Assembly (NCBI GenBank): GCA_012837465.1
Contig: DURG01000072.1
Coordinates: 1 to 6,895, forward strand
DNA: 6,895 bases
Direction of reading: 5' to 3'
Source of the DNA: Propionibacterium sp.
Lineage (GTDB): Bacteria > Actinomycetota > Actinomycetes > Propionibacteriales > Propionibacteriaceae
Shown: positions 1 through 5,889 of the stretch, piece after piece
How the letters are laid out: each line of letters opens with the position of its first letter
How positions within the stretch are numbered: position 1 is the first letter of the stretch
The notes under the pieces: generated by a model
Database searches by the model: none
Told to the model about the DNA's origin: nothing
What the model saw: only the letters and a program-made list of their open reading frames with translations
Made by a program: the position numbers and the translations under genes

Positions 1-1
1 G

Positions 2-1144
2 GGCCCGGATGCCCAGGCCACCGGCCGGCGGTGGGGCGGCCGGCCAGCGCAACTTCACCGTCGTGCCCTCCGCGTTGGAGCGCACCGCGGCCTCGCCGCC
101 CACGGCGGCCATGCGCTGCATGACGGAGCCCTCCAACCCCAGGGAATGGCGGCGTTGGTCCTCCACGTCGAAGCCCGGCCCGTCGTCGGCGATGCTGATG
201 CGCACGGAGTCGCCTCGTTGGGTGAGGTGCACCTGGGGCACTCCGGGCGCGTACTTGAGCGCGTTGCGCACGGCCTCCCTGGCCGCCCCAACGAGCGCCT
301 CGCCCACCGATTCGGGCACCAGGACTTCGTCCGGCTCGGCGACGATCACCTGGCGCCCCTGCGGCAGGGCGTGGCGCAGCGCGTCGGCCACGTCGACGGG
401 GGTGTCCTCGTGCAGCGGGGCCGGCACCTTCGCGAGCCGTTCGCGGGCCTCGCGGCAGGACTGCCGGATCTCGTCGGGCCCAGCGGCGCTCCAGGTCGCG
501 CCCATGCGTTGGAGGGTGTGTAGGAGGGAGTCGTGCATCTCCCGGCGCAGGCCGGCGAGGGCCTCCGCCCGGGCAGCCGACTCGGTGGCCTCCTGCTTCT
601 GCTCCTGGCGTTGCGTGCGACTGGCGAGATACTCCTGGGCGATGACGATGGTCACCAGCCGGGCGACCCACAGCACGCCGATGCCGCTGGCCGTGAAGAT
701 GAGGCCGAGCATCTGGGGCACGAGGCCCAGGTCCTTGCTGAACCACAACGTGACCATGCCGGCGGCGAACGACACCAGGATCAGCACCAACTGGGGCTGG
801 CGGTGCAGCAGAAGGATGGCGTAGGTCAGCACCGAGCCGAACCAGGCGTCAGTACGCCACAGCCCCTCGGGCTGCGGGCTCTCGAGTTGGCCGCCGACGA
901 TCAGCGCGGTGCCCAGCGCGGTGAGGATGCCCACCACCCAGCCGAGACGCTTGATCCAGAGACAGTCGACGGCCACCAGCACGTGGGCCGCGCCGAGCAC
1001 GGCCAGCCCGTACAGGAAGGTGGGGTGCTCCTCGAACGTGACGCCGGTGAGCAGCTTGGGCAGGCCGAGGAGGGCGATGGCGGCCACGGCGATCTCGACG
1101 GGGCGCTCGAGCGCGTCCGGGAGCTTCCGCCTGGATGATGCCAC
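2..1144 (-). CDS. NarL-family membrane sensor histidine kinase (3' end beyond left edge)
   Basis: Two-component sensor kinase that would autophosphorylate a histidine and pass the phosphate to a LuxR/NarL-type regulator, probably encoded beyond the left edge. Reading the minus strand from GTG 1144 gives 381 residues without a stop. Residues 16-170 are hydrophobic with about five or six membrane helices and short connecting loops, so there is no large extracytoplasmic sensor domain. A charged, Gln/Glu/Arg-rich linker (171-203), probably coiled coil, leads into the HisKA_3 H-box REMHDSLLHTLQR with phospho-acceptor His204. The HATPase_c domain follows: N-box EAVRNALKY (Asn294), G1 box DDGPGF (320-325), G2 region GLEGS (336-340), and a final strand GTTVKLRWP (360-368). 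The catalytic domain is therefore complete and only a short tail is missing. GTG 1144 is the only start after the in-frame stop at 1154-1156. The signal sensed is unknown. The family call is firm; any link to nitrite metabolism is not shown. Confidence 0.9.
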   Translation of the reverse strand, partial: MASSRRKLPDALERPVEIAVAAIALLGLPKLLTGVTFEEHPTFLYGLAVLGAAHVLVAVDCLWIKRLGWVVGILTALGTALIVGGQLESPQPEGLWRTDAWFGSVLTYAILLLHRQPQLVLILVSFAAGMVTLWFSKDLGLVPQMLGLIFTASGIGVLWVARLVTIVIAQEYLASRTQRQEQKQEATESAARAEALAGLRREMHDSLLHTLQRMGATWSAAGPDEIRQSCREARERLAKVPAPLHEDTPVDVADALRHALPQGRQVIVAEPDEVLVPESVGEALVGAAREAVRNALKYAPGVPQVHLTQRGDSVRISIADDGPGFDVEDQRRHSLGLEGSVMQRMAAVGGEAAVRSNAEGTTVKLRWPAAPPPAGGLGIRA

Positions 1145-1150
1145 GTGGCC

Positions 1151-1156
1151 ACATTA
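1151..1156 (-). promoter_or_regulatory. Candidate -10 box for a leaderless kinase transcript
   Basis: The minus strand reads TAATGT here, matching the TANNNT pattern of a sigma-70-type -10 hexamer. Six bases separate it from the GTG at 1144, so transcription would begin at or next to the first base of the start codon. No Shine-Dalgarno-like sequence precedes that GTG. No convincing -35 hexamer is present at the usual distance; that position falls within the left arm and start of the loop of the 1164-1201 inverted repeat. Leaderless starts are common in Actinobacteria; the assignment here is inference. Confidence 0.45.
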
Positions 1157-1163
1157 GAGGGTT

Positions 1164-1201
1164 TGATGCCCCTGGGCTCCCCCAAACGACCAGGGGCATC
1201 A
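1164..1201. repeat. Perfect 12-bp inverted repeat between divergent genes
   Basis: TGATGCCCCTGG at 1164-1175 is matched exactly by its reverse complement CCAGGGGCATCA at 1190-1201, with a 14-base spacer. In plus-strand RNA the stem can grow by two U-G pairs at the outer end. No gene ends nearby, because both flanking genes are transcribed away from this region, and neither side has a T-run. A terminator is therefore unlikely. The repeat lies just upstream of the kinase -10 candidate and covers its -35 region, as an operator would. It could also form a hairpin in a transcript that starts further out. Confidence 0.75.
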
Positions 1202-1282
1202 GGAGAACCGCGTCCCCCTACCTGGGTTCCCTCTACCCACACCCCACCACGACGGGCCGGATCTGCCCAGTCGGCCATTCGG

Positions 1283-1309
1283 TTGACACCCCGGCCGAGC
1301 CGCTAGGGT
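1283..1309 (+). promoter_or_regulatory. Candidate promoter for the nitronate monooxygenase gene
   Basis: TTGACA (1283-1288) is a perfect -35 hexamer. It is followed after 15 bases by TAGGGT (1304-1309), which resembles actinobacterial -10 boxes. The spacer is shorter than the usual 16-18, so the -10 choice is uncertain. Transcription would start near 1316, about 25 bases before the ATG at 1341. Confidence 0.45.
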
Positions 1310-1328
1310 GGGCCCCTGCAACGAAGCG

Positions 1329-1334
1329 AGGAGG
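1329..1334 (+). promoter_or_regulatory. Ribosome binding site fixing the start at 1341
   Basis: AGGAGG lies six bases before ATG 1341. The reading frame remains open upstream to a GTG at 1308, but that codon overlaps the candidate -10 box and has no Shine-Dalgarno sequence. The ATG at 1341 is therefore the better start. Confidence 0.85.
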
Positions 1335-1340
1335 CACCGC

Positions 1341-2255
1341 ATGCCCGTCCCCCACTCCCTGTCCGGCCGGCTCCGGATGCCCGTCGTGGCCGCCCCCATG
1401 TTCCTGGTCTCGGGCCCGGAGCTGGTGGTCGAGTCCTGCCGGGCCGGCGTCCTTGGCTCGTTCCCTGCGCTCAATCAGCGCACCACGGAGGGCTTGCGCG
1501 AGTGGCTGCGGCAGATCGACGGTGAACTCACCGACGCCGATGCGCCCTACGCCGTGAACCTCATCGTGCACCCCACCAACGCGCGGCTGCGTGCAGACCT
1601 CGAGGTGGTCGTCGAGCACAAGGTGCCCGTGGTCATCACCTCGCTGGGCGCGGTGCCCGACGTGGTGGATGCCGTGCACTCCTACGGCGGCCTCGTCCTG
1701 CACGACGTGACCACGCTGCGCCACGCGCAGAAGGCTGCGGAGGCCGGCGTGGACGGGCTGATCCTCGTCTCGGCCGGTGCCGGCGGGCACGCGGGCACCA
1801 TCAACCCGTTCGCCCTGATGGCGACGGTGCGCCCCTGGTTCGACGGCATCATCGCGCTGGCCGGCTCCATCACCACGGGCGCCGACGTGCTGGCCGCCCG
1901 CGCGCTGGGCGCCGACCTCGCCTACCTGGGCACGCGCTTCATCGCGACGGCGGAGTCCAGCGCACCCGAGGGCTACACGCAGCAGATCCTCGAGGCAGGG
2001 GCGGGCGACATCGTCTACACGCCCGCGGTGAGCTCTATCCCGGCGAACTTCCTGGCCGCCAGCCTGGCCGCGGCCGGCGTCGACCCGGCGTCGGTGCCGG
2101 ATCCCATGCACCTCGGCTCGGAGCAGGAGTTCAAGGCGTGGCGCGACATCTGGTCCGCCGGTCACGGCGTCGCGGGCATCCATGACGTCCCGTCGGTCGC
2201 GCAGCTCGTGGACCGGTTGGCGGCCGAGTACGACGAGGCGAAGGCTCGCCTGTAG
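1341..2255 (+). CDS. Nitronate monooxygenase / 2-nitropropane dioxygenase family flavoprotein
   Basis: A cytosolic TIM-barrel flavoprotein of 304 residues, near the usual family length. Members bind FMN, and characterised ones oxidise alkyl nitronates such as propionate 3-nitronate to carbonyl compounds and nitrite; many relatives have unknown substrates. Visible marks are the opening strand PVVAAPMFLVSGPELV (14-29), AVNLIVHP (71-78) on a central strand, and the glycine-rich VSAGAGGHAGT (143-153), whose His150 is at the position of the family's conserved active-site histidine. GSITTG (175-180) and GADLAYLGTRFIAT (190-203) form the FMN-phosphate loops. The C-terminal WSAGHGVAGIHDVPS (271-285) is also typical of the group. 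It appears monocistronic, with its own promoter and Shine-Dalgarno. FabK-type enoyl reductase is the main alternative within the superfamily. The family is confident; the substrate is not. Confidence 0.85.
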   Translation: MPVPHSLSGRLRMPVVAAPMFLVSGPELVVESCRAGVLGSFPALNQRTTEGLREWLRQIDGELTDADAPYAVNLIVHPTNARLRADLEVVVEHKVPVVITSLGAVPDVVDAVHSYGGLVLHDVTTLRHAQKAAEAGVDGLILVSAGAGGHAGTINPFALMATVRPWFDGIIALAGSITTGADVLAARALGADLAYLGTRFIATAESSAPEGYTQQILEAGAGDIVYTPAVSSIPANFLAASLAAAGVDPASVPDPMHLGSEQEFKAWRDIWSAGHGVAGIHDVPSVAQLVDRLAAEYDEAKARL

Positions 2256-2268
2256 GGCTCAGCCCTGC
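2252..2268. terminator. Short palindrome over convergent stop codons, possible two-way terminator
   Basis: AGGGCT C AGCCCT (2254-2266) is a perfect small palindrome spanning the stop codons of both converging genes. With the flanking G-C and U-G pairs it could form a stem of about seven pairs with a UCA loop on either strand. No T-run follows on either side, so intrinsic termination would be weak. It may simply be a chance palindrome. Confidence 0.3.
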
Positions 2269-3737
2269 AACTTGTCGGCCGCGTCGAGCTCGGCCTCCAT
2301 CTGGGCGATGAACTCGGGCGTGAGCTTGGGCATCTGGCCCGTGTCGAAGATCCCGCCGGACAGGCCCGCAGGGTTGAGCGCCTCGTCGATCTCCTGCTCC
2401 GTGAGCCGGCCGTCCTCAAGCACGAGCTCGCGGATCGAGCGACCGCTGGCCAATGCCTTCTTGGCGATCTTGGCCGCGTTCATGTAGCCCAGCTTCGGCA
2501 TGAGCGCGGTCACCACGCCCACCGACGAGGCAACCTGCTGGTTCAGGAACTCGCGGTTGACGGTGATGCCGTCGACGCAGTTGATCCGCAGCGTGCGGGC
2601 GGCGCGGCGCAGCCAGTTGGAGTTCTGCAGCAGCACGTGGGCGATCACGGGCTCGAAGGCGTTGAGCTGGAGCTGGCCCGCCTCCGTCGCGAACGAGACG
2701 GTGATGTCGGCGCCGGCGATGACGAAGGCCACCTGGTTGACGGCCTCCGGGATGACGGGGTTGACCTTGCCCGGCATGATCGAGCTGCCCGCCTGCACGG
2801 CGGGGAGGTTGATCTCGCCGAAGCCGGCTTGGGGGCCGGAGCTGAGGAGGCGCAGGTCGCTGCAGATCTTGCTGAGCTTCATGGCCGCGCGCTTCAGCAC
2901 CGACGACGCGGAGATGAACACACCGGTGTCGCTGGTGGCCTCGATGAGGTCAGGCCCGTTGTGCAGGCCCGGCTGGCCCGTGATGACCCGCAGGTGCCGG
3001 ATGACGGAGCGGGCGTAGCCCTCGGGGGCGGCGATGCCGGTGCCGATGGCGGTGGCGCCCAGGTTCATCTCCTGCAGCAGCGGCCACACGTCCTCGATGC
3101 GGTCGATGTCCTCGCCGAGCGTGGTGGAGAAGCCACGGAACTCCTGCCCGACGGTCATGGGCACTGCGTCTTGGAGCTGCGTGCGGCCCACCTTCAGTAC
3201 GTCGCGGAACTCGCGGCCCTTCGCCGCGAAGGAGTTGCGCAGCAGGCGCAGTTCCTGAGTGAGGCGCTGCATCGTGTAGATCAGCGCCAGCTTCACCGCG
3301 GTGGGATAGGTGTCGTTGGTCGACTGCGAGCGGTTGACGTGGTCGTTGGGCGAGATGAACTCGTAGTCGCCGAACTCGCGCCCCGCGAGCTCGAGGGCCC
3401 GGTTGGCGATGACCTCATTGGCATTCATGTTGGTCGAGGTGCCGGCGCCGCCCTGGATCACCCCGACGATGAACTGGTCGTGGAGTTCGCCGTCGATGAC
3501 GTCCTGCGCGGCGCGATCGATCAGCTCGGCGCGCTCGGCGTCGAGCACCCCGATGTCGCGGTTGGCGCGGGCCGCGGCCTGCTTCACCTGGGCGTAGGCG
3601 ACGATCAGGTCCGGGTAGATGTTGATCTCACGACGGCTGATGTAGAAGTTGTCCACCGCGCGGGCAGTGTTGATTCCCCAGTACACGTCATCGGGAATCT
3701 CAAGTTCACCCAGTGAATCGCGTTCGATCCGAGCCAC
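2259..3737 (-). CDS. aspA: Aspartate ammonia-lyase (aspartase)
   Basis: Catalyses reversible conversion of L-aspartate to fumarate and ammonium in the cytosol, as a tetramer in the fumarase/aspartase superfamily. The 492-residue length is close to the 470-480 usual for AspA. Conserved regions in order are GTSTNMNANEV (99-109), NDTYPTA (141-147), GRTQLQDA (184-191), and the signature GSSIMPGKVNP (317-327), which carries the flexible-loop catalytic serine (Ser318 by analogy with Bacillus AspB). GQLQLNAFEPVI (354-365) and the DGITVNRE segment (389-396) favour aspartase over fumarase C, which has a different sequence at these sites. The start is GTG 3737 with a strong AAGGAGG four bases upstream. 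The gene converges on the nitronate monooxygenase gene with a 3-bp gap and diverges from nrfH. Its fumarate product can feed fumarate respiration, which suits a facultative anaerobe. Confidence 0.95.
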   Translation of the reverse strand: MARIERDSLGELEIPDDVYWGINTARAVDNFYISRREINIYPDLIVAYAQVKQAAARANRDIGVLDAERAELIDRAAQDVIDGELHDQFIVGVIQGGAGTSTNMNANEVIANRALELAGREFGDYEFISPNDHVNRSQSTNDTYPTAVKLALIYTMQRLTQELRLLRNSFAAKGREFRDVLKVGRTQLQDAVPMTVGQEFRGFSTTLGEDIDRIEDVWPLLQEMNLGATAIGTGIAAPEGYARSVIRHLRVITGQPGLHNGPDLIEATSDTGVFISASSVLKRAAMKLSKICSDLRLLSSGPQAGFGEINLPAVQAGSSIMPGKVNPVIPEAVNQVAFVIAGADITVSFATEAGQLQLNAFEPVIAHVLLQNSNWLRRAARTLRINCVDGITVNREFLNQQVASSVGVVTALMPKLGYMNAAKIAKKALASGRSIRELVLEDGRLTEQEIDEALNPAGLSGGIFDTGQMPKLTPEFIAQMEAELDAADKLQG

Positions 3738-3741
3738 GGTG

Positions 3742-3748
3742 CCTCCTT
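3742..3748 (-). promoter_or_regulatory. Ribosome binding site for aspA
   Basis: The minus strand reads AAGGAGG, full complementarity to the 16S anti-Shine-Dalgarno core, four bases before the GTG at 3737. It supports that GTG over the other open-frame possibilities. Confidence 0.85.
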
Positions 3749-3772
3749 CTGTGACGACGATGTCACGCTACC

Positions 3773-3799
3773 CGCTCCGCCCCCGTTGCGGGCGAAGCG
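3773..3799. repeat. Imperfect 10-bp inverted repeat upstream of aspA
   Basis: On the minus strand CGCTTCGCCC (3799-3790) can pair with GGGCGGAGCG (3782-3773) across a seven-base loop; all ten positions pair if one U-G is allowed. On the plus strand the same position would be a C-A mismatch, so as RNA it favours an aspA-direction transcript. If the aspA -10 candidate at 3765-3770 is right, the repeat covers the -35 region and would act as DNA. If transcription starts further upstream, it would be a leader hairpin. Confidence 0.45.
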
Positions 3800-3873
3800 T
3801 GGGTGCACCGGCGGACCCAGGCGGATGTTTATCCATTCGTTACGTAGCAAATGCGCACCCTCCCACCCCGTGC

Positions 3874-3888
3874 ACTACAAGACGTAGT
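3874..3888. repeat. ACTAC-N5-GTAGT dyad upstream of nrfH
   Basis: A five-base inverted repeat with a five-base spacer, centred 56 bases before the nrfH start in an AT-richer stretch. Dyads of this size are typical of dimeric regulators, but arms this short also arise by chance. ACGTAG also recurs at 3842-3847 and 3882-3887. No regulator can be assigned. Confidence 0.25.
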
Positions 3889-3922
3889 AGGGTCACTATT
3901 GGCAAGTTCTTTGTACATGTCG

Positions 3923-3928
3923 AGGAGG
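3923..3928 (+). promoter_or_regulatory. Ribosome binding site fixing the nrfH start
   Basis: AGGAGG lies eight bases before GTG 3937. The nrfH frame is open upstream as far as 3649, inside the antisense of aspA, but only the GTG at 3937 has a Shine-Dalgarno and gives a protein of normal NrfH length with a properly placed membrane anchor. Confidence 0.9.
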
Positions 3929-3936
3929 CGAGCAGC

Positions 3937-4416
3937 GTGGCCCGGCCCAGCTTCAGCAACTGGCTGACCATCCCCAACGTGCTGCGCGCGCTGGCGATCT
4001 TCGTGGTGGGCTCCCTGTTCGGGGTGGGCCTGTTCACGTTCGGCTACGCCAAGGGCGCCTCCTACCTCAGCAACGACCCCGCCACCTGCATCAACTGCCA
4101 CGCGATGGAGAGCCAGTGGGACGGCTGGAACGCCAGCAGCCACAAGGCCGTCGCGGGCTGCAACGACTGCCACGCGCCCCACGACAACGTGGTGCACAAG
4201 TGGCTCGTCAAGGGCGAGAACGGCTTCTGGCACGCGCTGAAGTTCACCACGGGTTGGTATCCGGAGAACATCGAGATCCGCGAGTCGAACCTGAAGGTCA
4301 CCAACAACGCCTGCCTGTACTGCCATGCGGATTACGTCGACGAGGTCCACATGACACGGCCCGAAGGCCAGCAGATCACCTGTACCCAATGCCACTCCGA
4401 CGTCGGACACAAGTAG
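3937..4416 (+). CDS. nrfH: Tetrahaem quinol dehydrogenase subunit NrfH (NapC/NirT family)
   Basis: Membrane-anchored c-type cytochrome that oxidises menaquinol and passes electrons to NrfA on the outer face of the membrane. The 159-residue protein has a short N-terminal segment, one membrane helix (about 15-37), and four haem c motifs: CINCH (51-55), CNDCH (75-79), CLYCH (126-130) and CTQCH (149-153). The first continues as CHAM, giving the CXXCHXM pattern in which the Met (here Met57) ligates haem 1 in structurally known NrfH; this supports NrfH over other NapC-family members. The length fits NrfH. The start is GTG 3937 with AGGAGG eight bases before. The stop lies six bases before nrfA, so the two are surely co-transcribed, and the protein likely forms the membrane NrfHA complex. 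Confidence 0.96.
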   Translation: MARPSFSNWLTIPNVLRALAIFVVGSLFGVGLFTFGYAKGASYLSNDPATCINCHAMESQWDGWNASSHKAVAGCNDCHAPHDNVVHKWLVKGENGFWHALKFTTGWYPENIEIRESNLKVTNNACLYCHADYVDEVHMTRPEGQQITCTQCHSDVGHK

Positions 4417-4422
4417 GGATCC

Positions 4423-5889
4423 ATGATGAGCACCAACGCGAACCAACCGAGGAAGAAGAACCTCTGGGCAGACTCCGGGAAGTGGATTCTCGGCATCATT
4501 GCAGTGGCCCTGGTCACCTTCGGGCTGACCGCCCTGCTGATCACCATCATGGAGCGCCAGACCGAGGCGCAGGCACCCTTCACCAAGGTGGTCGAGCTCG
4601 ACGAGACCACCGTCGACCCCGAGGTGTGGGGCCAGAACTTCCCCGTCCAGTACGAGGACTACCTCAAGACCGAGGAGATGGGCCCGACGAAGTGGGGCGG
4701 CAGCCACCCCGTCGACCCGCCGGAGGGCGACCCCCGCACCGAGCAGATCTCCTCGAGCCGGCTCGAGGAGGATCCCCGCCTCGTGACCATGTGGAAGGGC
4801 TACGCGTTCAGCAAGGACTACCGCCACGCCCGCGGCCATGCCTACATGCTCGAGGACCAGCGCCAGACCCTGCGCGTGCGTGACTTCGACCAGCCGGGCA
4901 CCTGCCTCAACTGCCACGCCTCGACCGTCGCGCTCATGGACGAGCTGGGCGACGGGGACCGGGACGCCGGCTTCGCCGAGATGAACCTCATGCCGTACGA
5001 CGAGGTCACACAGATGGTGGACCACCCGGTCAGCTGCCTCGACTGCCACGACCCGCAGACCATGGAGCTGCGCATCACCCGCCCCGCGTTCGAGCGCGGC
5101 ATCGCGGCGCTGAAGGCTTCCGAGGGCATCGAGAACTACGACGTCAACAAGGACGCCACCGCCCAGGACATGCGCACCTACACCTGCGCGCAGTGCCACG
5201 TCGAGTACTACTTCGAATCCGACACCAAGGAACTGATCTTCCCGTGGGCCAAGGGCATCGACCTCGATGACATCTACGAGTACTACGCCGAAGACGGCCA
5301 CATCGACTGGACCCACGAGATCACCGGCGCGGAGATGTTGAAGGCCCAGCACCCCGAGTTCGACCTCTGGTCCAACGGCATCCACGCCGCCTCCGGCGTG
5401 AGCTGCGCGGATTGCCACATGCCGTACAAGCGCGAGGGCGCCCAGAAGGTCTCGGACCACCACCTGCAGAGCCCGCTGTTCGACGCGAACGCCTCCTGTG
5501 GCACCTGCCACAACGAATCGGCCGAGGAGATGACCAACCGGGTCGAGACGATCCAGGACCGCTACCTCCACTCCCGCAACCAGGCATTCGACGCGCTGGT
5601 GGCGCTGATCAACGACATCGCCGAGTACAAGGAAGCCGGCAACGTGGACCAGGCTCGCCTGGACGAGGCCTACGAGTTCCAGAAGAAGGCCAGCTTCTAC
5701 ATCGACTACGTCTACTCCGAGAACTCCAACGGCTTCCACGCCCCCGCCTACATCCACCGGATCCTGGGCGACGCCCTCGACGCGGCCCGCAAGGGCCAGA
5801 TCGTGCTGACCGGCGTGCCGGCCGCGGACCTGGAGGCCAGCGAGACCACCCTCCAGTACGAGGAGATGATGGCCGGTGAGAACCGCTGA
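4423..5889 (+). CDS. nrfA: Ammonia-forming cytochrome c nitrite reductase NrfA, CXXCH-type haem 1
   Basis: Catalyses six-electron reduction of nitrite to ammonium outside the membrane with electrons from NrfH. The 488 residues begin with a basic N-terminus and one hydrophobic helix (about 20-43), a signal peptide or retained anchor. Five haem motifs follow: CLNCH (161-165), CLDCH (205-209), CAQCH (255-259), CADCH (328-332) and CGTCH (359-363). Haem 1, the catalytic haem, is CXXCH instead of the classic CXXCK. By alignment with E. coli NrfA the catalytic residues are Arg151 (in TLR), Tyr262 (in QCHVEYYF) and His310 (in KAQHPE). The calcium ligands Glu261, Tyr262, Lys307 and Gln309 are kept. 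CXXCH NrfA proteins are known, for example in Campylobacter jejuni. The start may be ATG 4423 or ATG 4426; the upstream Shine-Dalgarno (AGTAGGG) is weak, suggesting coupling to nrfH. Confidence 0.96.
   Translation: MMSTNANQPRKKNLWADSGKWILGIIAVALVTFGLTALLITIMERQTEAQAPFTKVVELDETTVDPEVWGQNFPVQYEDYLKTEEMGPTKWGGSHPVDPPEGDPRTEQISSSRLEEDPRLVTMWKGYAFSKDYRHARGHAYMLEDQRQTLRVRDFDQPGTCLNCHASTVALMDELGDGDRDAGFAEMNLMPYDEVTQMVDHPVSCLDCHDPQTMELRITRPAFERGIAALKASEGIENYDVNKDATAQDMRTYTCAQCHVEYYFESDTKELIFPWAKGIDLDDIYEYYAEDGHIDWTHEITGAEMLKAQHPEFDLWSNGIHAASGVSCADCHMPYKREGAQKVSDHHLQSPLFDANASCGTCHNESAEEMTNRVETIQDRYLHSRNQAFDALVALINDIAEYKEAGNVDQARLDEAYEFQKKASFYIDYVYSENSNGFHAPAYIHRILGDALDAARKGQIVLTGVPAADLEASETTLQYEEMMAGENR
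5861..5865 (+). promoter_or_regulatory. Ribosome binding site inside the nrfA 3' end
   Basis: AGGAG, within the last codons of nrfA, lies ten bases before GTG 5876. It supports that GTG as the start of the TPR protein and makes the two genes overlap by 14 bases. Confidence 0.6.

Larger units (their letters stand above)
3738..3936. promoter_or_regulatory. Shared divergent regulatory region between aspA and nrfH
   Basis: These 199 bases contain no gene and must hold both promoters. It is less GC-rich than the coding sequence around it, especially 3825-3920. On the minus strand TAGCGT (3765-3770) is a weak -10 candidate for aspA. On the plus strand TAGGGT (3888-3893) and CACTAT (3894-3899) are possible -10 boxes for nrfH. 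None has a convincing -35, which suggests activator-dependent transcription. I found no clear Fnr/Crp-type site (TTGAT-N4-ATCAA) by eye. Confidence 0.7.

Noticed and set aside
9..1138. Plus-strand open frames across the kinase region
   Set aside because: The minus strand encodes a full histidine kinase with H, N, G1 and G2 boxes and membrane helices. The plus-strand translations are Ser/Arg/Ala-rich or His/Gln/Gly-rich shadows.
2..1144. Sensor kinase as a NarX/NarQ-type nitrate/nitrite sensor controlling nrfHA
   Set aside because: The kinase core is of the NarL family, but the N-terminal part is only membrane helices with short loops and no extracytoplasmic nitrate-binding domain. It is also separated from nrfHA by two unrelated genes.
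1164..1201. Inverted repeat as an intrinsic terminator
   Set aside because: No gene ends here on either strand and no T-run follows the stem on either side.
1233..2183. Open frame of 316 codons on the minus strand opposite the nitronate monooxygenase gene
   Set aside because: The plus-strand gene has an AGGAGG site, a promoter candidate and family motifs. The minus-strand translation shows no domain.
2637..3716. Open frame of 359 codons on the plus strand opposite aspA
   Set aside because: aspA is unmistakable on the other strand; this translation is a repetitive Ala/Gly/Val/Asp-rich shadow.
2259..3737. Class II fumarase (fumC) as the identity of the lyase
   Set aside because: The shared superfamily signature allows it, but GQLQLNAFEPVI and the DGITVNRE segment match aspartases rather than fumarases.
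3649..3936. Upstream extension of the nrfH reading frame
   Set aside because: It overlaps the start of aspA on the other strand and the divergent promoter region, lacks a ribosome binding site, and would put about 96 extra residues before the membrane anchor.
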